Assembly (NCBI RefSeq): GCF_020382885.2
Contig: NC_058515.1
Span: forward strand, 5,253,223-5,317,222
DNA: 64,000 nucleotides
From: Scatophagus argus
Lineage: Eukaryota > Chordata > Actinopteri > Scatophagidae
Reading direction: 5' to 3'
Under the pieces are notes generated by a model that was given only the letters and a program-made list of their open reading frames with translations, was not told the origin of the DNA and did not search any database. Made by a program: the position numbers and the translations under genes. This document shows, in pieces, positions 25,428 through 38,759 of this stretch. Within the stretch, counting starts at the first letter, position 1, and the number at the start of each line of letters is the position of its first letter.

Positions 25428-28400
25428 TCAGTAGAAGTCGCTCTCCTCATCATCATAATCCGTCATTTGAATCTGATCTTTTGTCTTCTCTTCCTCTTGC
25501 TTCACGACTTCCTTCTCCTCCTCTTCCTTTTCCTCTTCCTCCTCCTCCTCCTCTTCATCTGTCTCATCTTCTCTCTTGGTCTCGCTTTTCTGGTGAAACT
25601 CCTGGTAAATCCCAGTGAGAGCTTTCGCTGCTTCCAGAGACACTTTAAGATTTCCAATCACTTCCTTGTCTTCATCCACACTCACGACTAGAGGAGACAG
25701 AGACACACAGAAAAAGTATAAATGTGTTTTCCACTGTCTGAAAGTGAAGGAAGACAATAAGAAAGATACATAACATTGGACAAAATCTTTACCTAAATCT
25801 CTGTTTTGACTACTCTTCCTATGGTACCAGTTACTGAATGATTTTTCATTTACAGCTATAGTATGCATAATACTGTACCGCATTTATACCGCATTTCATA
25901 ATATATATACATAATACCGCATTTCTTGTTCCACACTTGGTTGTTTAATTGTTTGGTTGTTTAATTAACACACAACATAATTTCCAATTTTTCTTTGAAA
26001 AAAACACAAACAAGCGCCACACAAGTACAACACCTACTGTCAATTTGTTGTTCGATGACATCATTTCCTGTGAGGAGCAGTTCCTGTAGGTCCAGAAAAG
26101 CATGTCCAACATCCACACAGTCCTCGTCATCGTCCATCGGCTCGCTGACCACTGTGAACTTTAACCTACAGCCAAGACACACAGACAAGGTGATTTGGGC
26201 TTTCCCATGAAGTGCAGAGTCGGGATGTCTTCACTCATACTAACACACACACACAAGCAAAAAAAACCCCACTAAAGACCCTACCTGCCCTGGTTGGGGT
26301 CACTGCCCTCCAACATGGTGTAAAGATACTGTCTGAGAGGCGCTGACTGTGAGCCATCCACATAAATCACTAACAGAGACAAACAAAGAGGTTTGGGGTT
26401 CACCAAGGAGTTTTGAAATGAAGCCTTTCTAGAAACAAACCTACACAAAGCTCACCCACTCTCACCTCGTGTGAAGTTGTAGTGAATCTCCTCCCCCTCT
26501 GTGGGTTTGCGGAGGGACATGGGCGTTTCCGTCGTCTCCATCGGGACGCCAAACAGCCGATATTCCACATAAACACGCTGCACTGACTTGTCCAGCGCTA
26601 CGTTAGAGGACGGTTCAAGCGTCAGGGACAGAATCTCGACCCTCAGCTTGTCTCCCTGTAATACAAGAGATTCTGTTCGGTTCACAGACCTTTACTGTGG
26701 CAGATGAAACACAGCGACCGACATATCGATCTATTCATATCATGAGCAGCTCGTTTAAAATGAAAGGTCAAACTACTTAATCCACAGATATACAAATGAC
26801 AAAAACAGGACAAGTTGATACTAAAATTTTCCCTTTTCTCTCTTTTCTCTTTCATACGTCTTCTCTCACCCTCCTAGTTACTTTGTTCATACCTTTCTCA
26901 TTTTTTGCTTCGGTGGAATGATGATAATGTCGCTTTGTGAGGAACCTGACTCAGAAGACTCCGGGGCATCACTGTCTGCTGCAGCAGCTGCGTAGTCAGA
27001 AATGCAAAGCTTCGTATGTGTTCCAAGTATATTTTGTACAGTGTCTAGATTTTATTTAGGTTTGCATAGGTTATTATACAATCCTTTTTGCATAAACAGC
27101 GAGCAGTAGAGTGAGGCTTCAAATTACTGAAAGAAACTAAGGTGTTTATGCCTCTTATGTGTGCATGAATAGTTACCGCTCTCACTCTTCTCCTCTCCCT
27201 CCTCCTCTTCATCCATTGACACCTGATCCATGGAGGGAAGGTCCTGAGAAGAAGAAATGCGATATGAACACATTCACTAGCAGTAGTTCCAATCTGGTCT
27301 TGTTTATGAGAGCTCCTACCTGAATCTTGGCATCACTGTCCGAGCTTCTTCTTGACAGCGTGGTGGGTGATTGTCTGGAAGATGTTCCCACTGAAGATCT
27401 TCAATAAGATTACATCATTTTTACAATATATTTTTATTATTTTAACTTGATTTACCTTGAAAATATTTTATGACAGGTGAAAATGAAAAATATACTACTA
27501 ATAATAAATTTAAGAGAAGTCCACCCAATCTTTTCAATAGAAAATATACAACTAACCTTGTTGTTGGCAAATAAGAGGGCGTGGCTAGTCTTGGCTCAGG
27601 TGTCAGAAGGGGTGTGCGCTGGTGAAGGTCAGGTGACCTCTTAGTGGATCTCTTCCTGTCTGTGGACTGGCGAGGAGCCACAGAGGTGCTTTTCTCTGGT
27701 TGTGTTTTCTCTGAACTTTTCTGTTTGGCAGGAGGAGGCTGAGGCTGTAAAAAGACAATTATAGCATAAACAAAAGAGTTTTTATACTTAAATTATTTTG
27801 ACAACCCACAATTAAGCCATGAGTTCGCTCCTTCTGCAGGAGCTTAAAGCCTTACCCAGGCTTTAGTCTCTTTCTGCACTACTTTGGTTTCTCTCTCAAG
27901 CAGCTTCGTCTGTGTGAAAACCGCAGAGGAAAAGATTTTAGGCTCAGGAATGGGGTGTGTCCTTGAACACATCATACATTTCAGCATTTACACAGTGATT
28001 TTTCAACATATTTACCTATTAATATTAATCTTGATGACAAAATATTTGTAATTTCTATTCAGAGAAGGTTGTTGTTTGTTGTACTTGAACAGTTCCACAG
28101 AGCTTTAATGGCAATTCCCAAAACTTCTGTCACAATAGACAAAACAACATTACCTTCACTCTGGGCTTGGCTATGGGCCTCTGTGACACTTCAGCTTTCT
28201 CCCTCCTCCTCTCCTCCCTCTCAGTGTCTTCCATTTCTCTGCCCTGTCTTCCTTGTGTACCCAATAAAGTGTCCACCGATGAGTGGAAGGGGTATTTCCA
28301 TTTCATCATGATCCTGACCATGCCTCGAGGTCCACCAGCTGGATCTCTCAGGACATAGTCACCTGGCAGGACAGAAAGAGTGCTGACTGGGTAGCTTGGG

Positions 28401-31400
28401 TATAGCTGTTCTGAGTCTTGAATGAAGATATAATACCGGCTCTGAAATGCAGAGGGGTCACTTTGTCCCGTTGTGTTACTCTCCCTCCCTCACCTCTGAT
28501 CTCCCTGCCTGTAGCCAGGGCTCGCAGTGGTACAGGGGTCTTGGCCAGATAGGCTGGTGGTATCTGGTCGTCACCGTCATCAAACACATAGACCCACAAG
28601 CTGCTGGATCTGGGTATGAGTAAGGCAAAAAGCGCTAACTTTATAGGACTGCAAAAACTGAAAAGGATACATGTTAAATTGGTCAAAGCCTTAAGTGTTA
28701 AGAGGCAACACACAAAAAAATATTGAACATATAATTTTCTGTTTCTACATCATACCTCAGGTAGTGCAACACGTCAGCTGTTACCGCTAGCGGGTAGCAG
28801 GTGGTGTCATTGAACACCGGGTCAGCAGTGCATGGGGCTGTTTGAGAGACGTGAGGCGGCAGGTCGTAGAACCTGTACGTCAGGTAGGCATCAGGAAGAA
28901 GTCCAGGCCAGCGAGCACTAAGGCCCACACAGTGTTCCAACGTAACCACCAACTCATTGGGGATCCCGCTACCGTAGTCATGTAACTCCTGTGAGTAAAT
29001 ATGTTGTTTTTTTCTTTGCAATTCAAATGATGAGATATATTCCCATAGACCAGTATAGAATAGTATAACCCAGATTTTTTAAAAAAACAAAACAGGATGC
29101 TGTGTAAAACAAAAAAACAGAATGCAATCATTTGCAAATGAGCTGTGTTTACACACTACAGTTTTACAGGGTGTCTCTGAGCCCACACAGTAATATCCTT
29201 TATACATTTGTGTGTTTCACAAATTGGTAACACAGACAGTACACAGTACACAACTTGACCCAGCTTGTTTTAAATGCATTGCTGGCATCAAAATAAGCAT
29301 GTATTTCCAAAAAAGAACAAATGAAGTTGATGAGGTGAAACTTTTATTATATAGTCTTTGTACAGTTTTGAGTTGAGTACGTGTCAAAATGGATTAGCCA
29401 ATTATTACATTCTGTTTTTATTTTACGTTTCGCACAGCTTTTCAAGTCAAATCAGGGTTGTACAAGCTGACAGACTGAAGTCATGTTTACGCATGTTAAA
29501 TCGTTCCCTTTTACCTCATGTCCATTGTCTTGCCAGCCAAGAGAGATCTGCACAGGACTCTTCTGTGCAGCTGTTCTCCTGTCAGCTCGTCTTTCTACCA
29601 CAGGGTCTACTGGCACTGCAGGACTGAACAGTCGCACCCAGAAATCCACAACACCAACGATTTCACCCTCAGAGCCTTGGAAAGAGACAGACTTTTTTAG
29701 GCAAGAAGCAGAAAAGAAGTGTAAAACCGAGTTTCTTTATACATCATTACATAACATGGCTAACCTGTGATATTGATGTGTCCACTGATGCGCTCCCCTC
29801 TCATTTCCATGGCATTCATGAGGGACATCTGCCCACTTCCATGTGTCACAAACCTGACCCCCCCTAGTGCCTGGTGGAGCTCCACTCCGACCCTTGACCC
29901 CTGACCTCCCAGCCTGCCCACATCTCGAGGTGTTAGAGCATAGCGGGAAGTGAAGCTGTAGTTGGGTTGGCTGCCTGACACCAGAGGAGTGGAGTGCACC
30001 TCAAAGTCCAACAGGCTGTACGTGCAGAAGGTCACAATGTCTTCACGTCCATCCACTCCAGGACGGATGCTGCCCATAGTACGAAGCCCTGCTGGGGTGA
30101 AGGTGGCAGCCTGAAGGTACAAAGAAAAAAGAAACACTGAAATGATTTTGAATGAAAAACAAAAAACAAAACATCAAATTCTGGTACAATGTCTGAGCGT
30201 TTTTGGACCTTAAGGTGGATCTCCAACAGCGACTCCCCAGCCCTCAGCTGGGAAAAGGGCATGTCATCTTCAATGAGCTGTACCATCTCCTGGTCTCCAG
30301 CTGGCCATGTGTACTGGATTGGTATGGTCCGTTTGTAGTTCCTGGGTCTGTATGCTAACTCCTTCAGCTGAGCTTTAGGGCACGAACAGAAATATGAAGA
30401 GTTTTAAGATTCTGAAGATTGCTCTTTTTTGCTGCTCATGCTAACTACCCAGCTGTGTTTTTTTTGCATCCCATCACTTAGTAATCGGTGACTAACAGAA
30501 CAGAAGTCTCTACATGGGAATTATAATGGGTTCTTTTTACCTCTACTGAAATGAGTGTTATCATCCATACCTTGTAAAGTGTTGATCTGAAGAGCTCTTT
30601 TTGATAGAAGTTTGTCTTTCTCTGCCATCCTCCGCTTGGCCTCCTCCCTCTCACTCTCCATCTTTTGGTTGACTGTGTTCAGCTCTTCCTTGGGAAGGAA
30701 AGTTTGATTGAAGTTCAGTCAAAATATGAAGAGAAACATTTGCAGAAAGCTGACAAATGCGTTTAATGTGCCCGTGTGTGTACCTGCAAGCCATTACTGA
30801 TCTGGTGCTCCAGCAGTAGAAGGTTTCTGGTTTTCTGTAATTCCAGCACAGTCTCAGCAAGAGACGCCTGGATGTTTGCCAGGTCACGAGGTGAATCCTC
30901 CACCTTCCCCTCAGCCCAGACAAAAGGAAGACCCATCTTGCTCTCCTGCTGCAACCTAAATGCCTGCAGTTAAAGGCAAAGCATGAAACAAGGTGTTAAA
31001 GTGACAAATTTCACCTTTTAAAACAATCCTAACAGAGGTGAAAAAGTGTGCAAACCTTGATCTGCAGAAGAGTTTCACTGAGCTCCTCAACACTCATGTC
31101 AAACTCCTAGAAGCGAGAAAAAAAGATGATCGGTACTGTGTCAAGATAGCAATTGAGAGACAGATGTGTGAAACAGCTGTTGAGAAGTATATTATTCAGC
31201 CCATCATCTCTGACCTTAGTGACAGCATCCAGTCTTTCCTGCAGAGATGAAACCTGCTCCTTGTACTTGAGAACATCCCGTTCAAGATGCTCTTGTTTGT
31301 CTCTCGTCATCAGAGAAAACTCTAAATGAAAGAACACAGCACAGATAAATAAGTAAACAGGACTGTAAATTGATATTCTCTTTTATTTTGTTACTGTTTT

Positions 31401-34125
31401 CATTGACTAACTTCCTCATACTCCCACCCCTTTCTCTCTCCTTTTGCTCCTCCCTCTCTCGTCTCAGTTTTTCCATCTCCATCTCCAGCCTCCCTCTCTT
31501 TTCCCTCTCCGCCTGCAACCTCTCCTCCAGTCTCTGGATGTCCAGCCCGTCAACATTTTCCCCCTGTTTCTCTCTCTTCTCATACACTTCCCCATGTTTG
31601 TCCATCTGACCATCATGGTTGGTTTGCACAGATAGAGTACTAGAAAAGAAAAAAAAGGCAGATATAAACCAGATGAAAATAAATATAAAATTTTCAATTG
31701 TTAAGAAACTTCACTGACTTCCTCAAGTCTTATTCATCTGGTTAATCTGCTCCATACATGACACATGGATTTTCACTGTTACCTTTCCAGCAGAGTGTCA
31801 TAGTTTTCTTTAATTAGATCCCTCTCTCCCTCCAGGTCTGATATCCTTTCCTGTAGCTGCATGAGAAAAAAATATCATTTTAAAAAAACCTGACATCACA
31901 TTACTTGATCTCTCCAAAGTCTAGACTTATCCATGCAGACGCAGAACCTTGTCCAGGGTCTGTAGAGACAGGGTAGAGGTGGTAAGCTGTCCTTCCAGAG
32001 CCAGGGCTCTCTGTCTCTCCTGCTTCAGCTGCTCAGTCAGCTCCTCCACCTTCTCCAGCAGAGCTCCCTGGCTCTCCTTTAGCGATCTCTGACTCTGAGA
32101 TGAGCACATAACACTCAAAATTAACATCTCAGACTACTTGCCTTGAAGAATTCATTGAGTTTCTTGTGTAATGTTACATTTACCTCCTCTAGCTGATTCT
32201 CATACACCTGGAAGGAAGGAAGAAAGACAACTGATAAGTGATAAGTGAACAGTGTAAAGGACTCAAGTGCTGAACTTAAATTAATAAGCTAATGTGATCA
32301 AAGTATAAAATAACAAAAGAAGAAATTAATGACTTAAAGACAGATAAGGTCATTTAACCTCTTGCAGGTTGTCGAACTTCTGCTGGGTGACTCTAAGAGC
32401 AGTACTCTTTTCTGAAAGCTGCTTTTGTAGACGGATCAGATCCACGTTCTCTCTGATTGTTATTCTGACGGAGATAAACAGAATATATTATTATTTATAT
32501 TGGCGTGCTTGTTATATAAGCATTACTAGCTGTAACATTTATAGCCACCTGAGCCTGTCAGCCTGTTGCTTCTTGATTTCTCTCACAGTTCCCTCAATCT
32601 CCTTCTCTTTGTCTCTCATCGTATCTCTGAGCGCCTGAGCAGTCAGCTCCAACTCTGCGATCCTCACCTGTTCTGTCACACTGGACCTGCTGGGAGGGAG
32701 AGATGAGGAGGGGGGAGAGGGAGGCCAGGGTGGAGTCATGGTGGGTGCAGGCAGTAAGGATGGCATAAAAGAGAAAGAAAGCGTCAGATGCCAAAGAGAA
32801 CAAGTAAAGGACTGGTAAAAACTTGCTTTTCTCCCACAGTTTCCTAACATCATTTATTTTATTAACACACATCAGTCCCAAACAAACCTTATAGCATAAT
32901 TATTACCAGAATTTTCTGAATGTATTGTTCTACTCAACACTATATCATGCACTTACAATCTCTCCATCTCTGTCCTGGTGTCTTCCAACATAGGGCCATA
33001 GCGGGGCGGGGCAGTCTGTGCTGCCCTCCTAATTCCTCCCTCCATTTCCATATTTTTACCTGTCAGGAAGAAAAAGATGAAGAAGAAGAAGAAAGTGAGG
33101 AAGGTCAGAGATGGAGGAAGAAGAAGAAGTCATTCTATACTCCGCTAATATGTAGATTCTGTAAAGGTGAGTGTGTTTAACACTCACCTTTACAGAATCT
33201 GTACGGCGTGCGCCCCCCAAGGTCCATGATGTGCTGCTTGGCCATGCTGAGTTTGTTCTGTAGTGCTCCTTTCTGGCTCTCCAGCAAAGTCACACGGGCT
33301 TCCAGCTCCTGTATGGTGTCCTCCATGTCCCTCTCCTTCAAACCGCTGGACCCTGGACAGGTCTGACGAAGACGCATCAGTCTGGTGGACATCCTAAGGC
33401 GTAATAAGGTGGTCGTATTAGGGTAGTTAGTTTTTACCATGTACATCTTTAAATGACATAACAGGGCTGCAACAGAGATGACTGTCCCAGCTATTCACAG
33501 CTGTGCCACACCGGCGAGCCCCAGTGTCTGTTGCTAGGTGTCTTTCAGGTGTTTGTCGGTGTTTCAGGGCTATTGCGTGTTACCTGCGTAGCCTTTGCTC
33601 CTGTGTACGTGTGTGTTGCCTCAGCACACTGTTTTCCTCTTGCAGTCTGAGACACAGGTCTTCCAGGTGCTCTCTGGGAAACCGAAACAGGCGCTGAGGA
33701 TCTACTGAACAAAGAGACAGACAGACAGATAGAAAGAAAGAGAGAGAGAACAGTTTATGCACGAGGAGGAAAGGTACTTTTGTATGTTTTTGACTGAAAG
33801 TATGACTATCCGAGTTGAAATCTGAAATCTAAAAGTGCTTTTACCCTTTGTCTTCATGACATGGTGCTTCTTCCATGGTTTCACATCACGTAGAGTATCT
33901 GGGGAAAGCAGCACATACATATACATTATGTGTGTTTACAAACACAAAATCTAAACAAATGAAGAAGACCTGTTTAGCACACATCTCATAAATTTTCATC
34001 TTGCATGTTCATTAATAGAACTGTTACACACACAAACCTGGAGCAGTTGGCATCAGTCCACCCCTCATCAGTCCCACATCTCTGACCGGGAGATCCCCAG
34101 CTGTCTCATCCACCACCTGCGGCAT
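25428..34125 (-). CDS. rpgrip1: RPGR-interacting protein 1, complete
   Basis: Scaffold that anchors RPGR in the connecting cilium of photoreceptors. Exons (minus): 34038-34125, 33845-33898, 33584-33704, 33188-33393, 32957-33059, 32549-32686, 32359-32464, 32184-32207, 31948-32094, 31783-31856, 31428-31639, 31215-31321, 31056-31106, 30784-30963, 30571-30688, 30209-30372, 29765-30110, 29515-29675, 28756-28988, 28494-28609, 28154-28362, 27856-27909, 27557-27744, 27320-27398, 27177-27243, 26893-26987, 26466-26655, 26285-26369, 26038-26165, 25428-25687. They total 4104 bp (1367 aa). The N-terminus has DETAGDLPVRD, as in RPGRIP1/RPGRIP1L. Long coiled coils run to about residue 580, then C2-type domains at about 632-746 and 800-920. 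The C-terminal RPGR-interacting domain has VEYRLF and TPMSLRKPTEGEEIHYNF, closer to RPGRIP1 than RPGRIP1L. After the usual end (GIYQEF) there is an unusual Glu-rich acidic tail. Confidence 0.9.
33154..33200. repeat. Perfect 21-bp inverted repeat spanning an rpgrip1 splice donor
   Basis: Arms 33154-33174 and 33180-33200 are exact reverse complements with a 5-base loop. The right arm contains the end of the 33188-33393 exon and its minus-strand GTGAGT donor, so the left arm is an inverted copy of the exon-intron junction. In the pre-mRNA the two can pair into a hairpin that covers the 5' splice site. Confidence 0.95.
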
Positions 34126-34640
34126 CACGACTCTTCACTGGGACTCGGTCAATCATAAACCTTCAGTCTTAGAAATGTCATAACAACAAACACGTCATAA
34201 TGATATCCACTGGCCTCCAGACAAGAAACTGCAACGTGGACTAAAAATCATGATATGAAAGTATAATTAAATCTTGTTACATTTGTAACAAGTTTTTGCA
34301 ATTCTGATGAATGGCTTCAGTGCTCATTTGCAGGTATAATTTGCTCAAGCTTGGAGAATCTTTCAACTTCATCTGCAACAGTTTCAGCTTTAATATACAT
34401 TTTTAATGAAGAAGGCCAGAATGTGGCAATTAAGAAAGATTCATCCAAGTTATCCTATAAAAGGCTGTACAATTAATCGTAAACACCAGGAGTCATACAA
34501 GAAAGTCAATGGTTTGCACATGAACACTGAATACTATATTAACAAAATATTTGACTTACCCTCGTTTGTTGGCCGTCCAGAGACATTTCACTTCCGTCAC
34601 AGAAATGTGTAGTGTACTTGCTTTAGGCTGGTGTTTAGTG
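34126..34640 (-). other. rpgrip1: Candidate rpgrip1 5' untranslated exon and leader intron
   Basis: The ATG exon is preceded by a usable acceptor (CCCAG, about 15 bp upstream). A minus-strand GTAAGT donor sits at 34559, implying a non-coding first exon beginning at 34560 and extending right for an unknown distance. No coding potential seen. Confidence 0.4.
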
Positions 34641-35393
34641 TAAGTATGTGTGCTTCCTCTCAGGGCTCGATCCTGGTGTGTGTCTCCATATGCTCCATCT
34701 GCCTTCAGGCTAATCTCATCTCTGTGCTAATCTGATTAGCAACCCTCAGGCCGGCACGGTCTAAAACGTGGTCTGAAGTCAGTTTTGTGGGTAGCCTATA
34801 ATGGCTGAGGATGGTTATTATTGGAGTGAGGCTGGTCTAAGAGCTGTGCTCAAGGTGTTGTGTTTTAAGATTGTTTGAACAAGGGAAGAAGAAAACAAAT
34901 GAGGAGGAGGAGGAGCGGGAGGAGGAGGAGGGGGAGAGGTGAGCATACGTAACAAATACAACAATTAAAAGTTTACTGATGAAGGGGGGCATGTCAAGAA
35001 CAGGATATGTATGATCCATGATATGATATATAAAAGCAATCACTGTGAATGAATCATCAAATAATTCATTCTTTAATATAAAAAAAAGATTTCAGAAGAC
35101 TGTGTGTGAGACAACAAATGAACTATTTATTTTACAATATGTATAGCTTTGTCCCAGAATTGCTTATGTAGTATATATTAATTTCTGGCAATGATGATAC
35201 ATACTTTTGCTTGCTAATGTAGTTTAAAGTCATAATCCGACTACTAGCTCTGCATATTTGCTCTTTAACACTAATTTTATGATTAATTTCTGTTCACAAA
35301 TGTAAACTGTAGTGTAATTAATACAGTGAGCACACAGAACAGTTGTATGCTGTTTAAAATAAAATATCACGAATCATGAATAAGCATTTCACA
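34641..35393. other. Intergenic stretch between rpgrip1 and the TRIM gene
   Basis: No gene recognised. It contains a short GGA-rich run at 34901-34935. The minus-strand AATAAA at 35126-35131 is a plausible polyadenylation signal for the TRIM gene. Confidence 0.45.
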
Positions 35394-37688
35394 TCATATT
35401 GTGATGTCATCTAAATCTCCACCTTCACTGACAGGGCGGATGATAAGTGGTGATTTGTTGCTGTTGTTATCACTCATATCTGGGTTAAAAATTGGAAACA
35501 TGGCCTCAGTGAATTGGAAGTGTGTAAAGGAATAGATGTGTGACTTGGCCTCTGCATCATAGAAGGACACTGTCCCGTCCTCATAATCCAAAAACACCCC
35601 AACAACCTGCGGCCTCTGAGAGAGCCACAGAAGCTCCGCCTGTCCCGCACATGCCCGGTACTCACTGCCCTTCCTCAAACAAACAGTCCAATAGCCGTCA
35701 TCTGGGCTCAGTGTGACCACTCCTTTCCTCTTGACAGACTGTCGAGCCACACCCAAGTCCCACGCTGTTTTGTCTCCTACGTCCACCTCCCAGTAGTGCC
35801 TCCCCGTGGTGAAACCCTGCATAACAGGAGAGAGTTAGGTCACAGGGCTGATTCAGTTCTTGGAGAGTGAAACAGAAAGACACAACATTTGGACAACGAT
35901 AAAAGCAGATAAACAACATCTTTATTTACCCTGGTGCCGAGGACACAAGGTGCTGTGTCAAAACGCTCTGGTATGTCTGTCAGGTCCTGTTCAACATCTC
36001 CATCCCATACCTGTCTTCCATCTTCTGACAGAACCAGCCATGGATTGGCTGTCCTGGGGTCCAGATGAACATCAGCTGGTAAAGAGACAAAGTTTATATG
36101 GAACTCCTTCCCCCTTACATCTTTTTTTATTTGTGGTTTTCAGCATTAAAGGCACTCAGAAAAATACAGATGAAAAAGAACTAAATCACAGTCTCAAAGT
36201 TGGCAGTATTTCTCAGTATTCTGTGGCATAAATTGAGATGATAAACACCAGATGATTTTCTGATGGCTCTATGAAAAAGTAGGGATTATCAGCCCAACTT
36301 TCATAGTTGACAAAACAATCCATTGATCAGCAAAACCAATTATAGTTTAACCAATTAGTTAATTGTCAAAAAATTAATCTGCAAGGTTTTGGCAAAGCTC
36401 TGTTAGCAAGCAAGCAAACAACAAAAAATCAATTGAGAGTGAAATAAATCAGATTCACAGTCCTTTTCCAGGGATAAACTTTTCTAGTAAAACATTTTCA
36501 GTCTTATATTGTTTTATCATTTAGTCTACTCATTCATTAAGTTTTCATTTTGTGGAGATACAGGAGAAAGTATATAACAAAGAGAGATTGTTTCACTGTC
36601 TAAGTTTGTCAATACCTGCATACTGCTGCACCTGATCATGCTCTGTAAGTCAAGAAGAGTATACGATCAGAAATGAAACAACGCTCATGTATTCGATATG
36701 TGATTATGACACCGGATTGAAGTAGCAGTTTTGTCACAGAATGAGGCGATGCTGAAGCTGACCTTGACTGGAAAGTTTCTTCAGGGCCGATCGAAACTGC
36801 TGTTCCATGTTGGCCACCGCTCTCCTTACAGTCCCCAGACATGTGTCTGAATGCACAATGATGTCAGAGCAGGCTTTGACAGACGGAGGAGAACTCAGAC
36901 CTGGAAACCTCTGACACAAAGATGTCAAATAAGGGAGAAATAGCTTTAGAACAGTGTAGACAAGAGGTTTCCTTTAAGACAAAAGACAATAACAACTTTC
37001 TCCTATCTAGCAAATCCACTTTTTCAATTCCTTCCTTCAATTCCAATTCCTTTCAAAGGTCCGTTTTCTGCAGTGGGAGAACTCCTGACCTGCAAAAGGA
37101 GGAGGTGATCCTCAGTATTAGAAAGCTGCTCCATCTCACTCCTCCTCTTCTCCAGCTGAGTGATTTCCAGCTCCAGCTCTGCGACGAGCCTCTCCGCCCT
37201 CTGCTCTGCCGCTGCCTGCTTCCTCTCGATCATCTGCAAGAGCTCAGTCTGACTTCTCTCCATGGAACGAAGCAGTGCGGAGAACATCTCCATACTTTCC
37301 ACTATGTCCCTCTTTGAGTTTTTCTGAAGACATCAGATAACAGAAAAGTTTAATGCCTCCCTCCACTCAAAAATGTTTTGCTTATTGTTCCTTAGCCTGG
37401 ACAGCTTCACTGTGCAGAATGCTGCACGTATTTGACATTAAAATTTGTTTTCACATTCAATTCAATTCAATTTATTTATATAACTCTAAATCACAACAGC
37501 ATCTGTCTCAAGACACTTTCCAATTAGAGCAGGCTAGACCAAATTATTTAACTTGATTTTTATAGAGACTCAACAAAACCCCCATGATTAAGCAGTTGGC
37601 GAGAGTGTGAGGAAAAACTTCCTTTTAGAAGGCAGAAACCTCTGGGCAGATCCCAGCTCAATGTGAGTGGCTATCTGCCGTGACCGGT

Positions 37689-37749
<61 letters not shown>

Positions 37750-38681
37750 CTTAAGGGCTTAAAGGGGGAAGTTTCACTGTGATACATTCAAAATTACATA
37801 TAAACGTTGGTCAGCCTTTTCTGCTCTCTCCATTCTGATACCTTGACTGATTTAAATGCTCCTGCAATGGCCCAAATTTCCATCAGGAAACATCCTATTG
37901 AGCGGAGCCATTATCTTATGTTAACTCACTTTGCTGAGCTCCACGGAGTGTTTGATCTCCTGCACTTTCCGTAGTCTTTCCTGGATCATCTGCCGAACAT
38001 CAGCCTCGATCGTTTTCATCTGAGCCTGGACATCAAAACAGGAATCACACCCAAACTGGAATTAGAGTGCAAATGCTGCCAGTGTGTATGTGGAAGAGTC
38101 TGGGACCTCACCTTCTTTTCTTCACTCTCTCGCTCCACTGGGACGACGTCGTGACGATGGTGGTCCGTCTCGGTGCACAGCACACACACACACCTCTGGT
38201 CGCTCCTGCAGAACAGCTCCAAGAGCCTTTCGTGCCTTTTACAAATCCGGGTCTCCAGAGTTGCCACAGGTTCAATCAGCTTGTGAATTTTCAAGGTGGC
38301 AACTCTCATGTGTGGCTCCAGGTGACTCTCACAATATGAGGTCAGACATACAAGGCAGGACTTTAGGGCTTTTGTTTGCTTTCCCATGCACACATCACAA
38401 TATATAATTCTTCTTTCTGTCGACGTCACACTGTTCTGCCTTCTCGCTCGGATCTGCTCTGACATTTCCTTGGCGAAGGAGTTTTCACAAAGCTCTGGGC
38501 GACCCTCGAAGACAGTGTGACATTTTGGACAGTTGACGGTGAGGCTTTGGTCCCAGTGCGATTTGATGCAGGTGAAGCAGAAGCTGTGACCACAGGGGAT
38601 GGAAACGGGTTCAGAGAAAACATCCTGACAGATGCAACACTGAAACTGCGCCTCTGACAGCAGCACACCCGGGGCAGCCAT
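35394..38681 (-). CDS. Bloodthirsty-related (btr-type) TRIM E3 ubiquitin ligase, complete
   Basis: RING/B-box/coiled-coil/PRY-SPRY protein, a predicted E3 ubiquitin ligase of the expanded teleost TRIM group; many members are linked to innate immunity. Exons (minus): 38112-38681, 37930-38025, 37090-37323, 36763-36910, 36616-36642, 35930-36075, 35394-35816. They total 1644 bp (547 aa). The 96-bp and 234-bp coiled-coil exons are the classic sizes in this class. RING (about residues 15-56) has [16 protein letters not shown] and CPKC. The B-box region has [18 protein letters not shown], and [12 protein letters not shown] then [13 protein letters not shown]. The PRY starts [14 protein letters not shown]. 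The SPRY holds [16 protein letters not shown] and [23 protein letters not shown] plus [10 protein letters not shown] point to the btr subgroup from memory. The member number cannot be assigned. Confidence 0.88.
37458..37694 (+). mobile_element. Dispersed teleost interspersed repeat in a TRIM intron
   Basis: Starts with repeated TTCAA and ATTTATTTATATA. It continues with the 'AGGAAAAACTTCC' and 'CTGCCGTGACCGGTTGGG' signatures that I recognise from very abundant repeats scattered through percomorph genomes. The family name cannot be given safely from sequence alone. Confidence 0.65.
37695..37747 (+). repeat. (GA)n microsatellite
   Basis: Perfect GA run directly after the dispersed repeat, as is common at the tail of that element. 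Confidence 0.95.
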
Positions 38682-38759
38682 GACCTCAGAAATGAAAAAA
38701 AACAAACAAAAAACAAACAAAACACAAAACCGATCATGGAAAAGAAATTAATCATTTAC

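Noticed and set aside
27320-34125. Identification of the ciliary gene as rpgrip1l rather than rpgrip1
   Set aside because: The N-terminus and coiled coil are similar to both, but the C-terminal VEYRLF and TPMSLRKPTEGEEIHYNF region and the QAA-like AAKALTGIY ending are closer to RPGRIP1. A tree would settle it.
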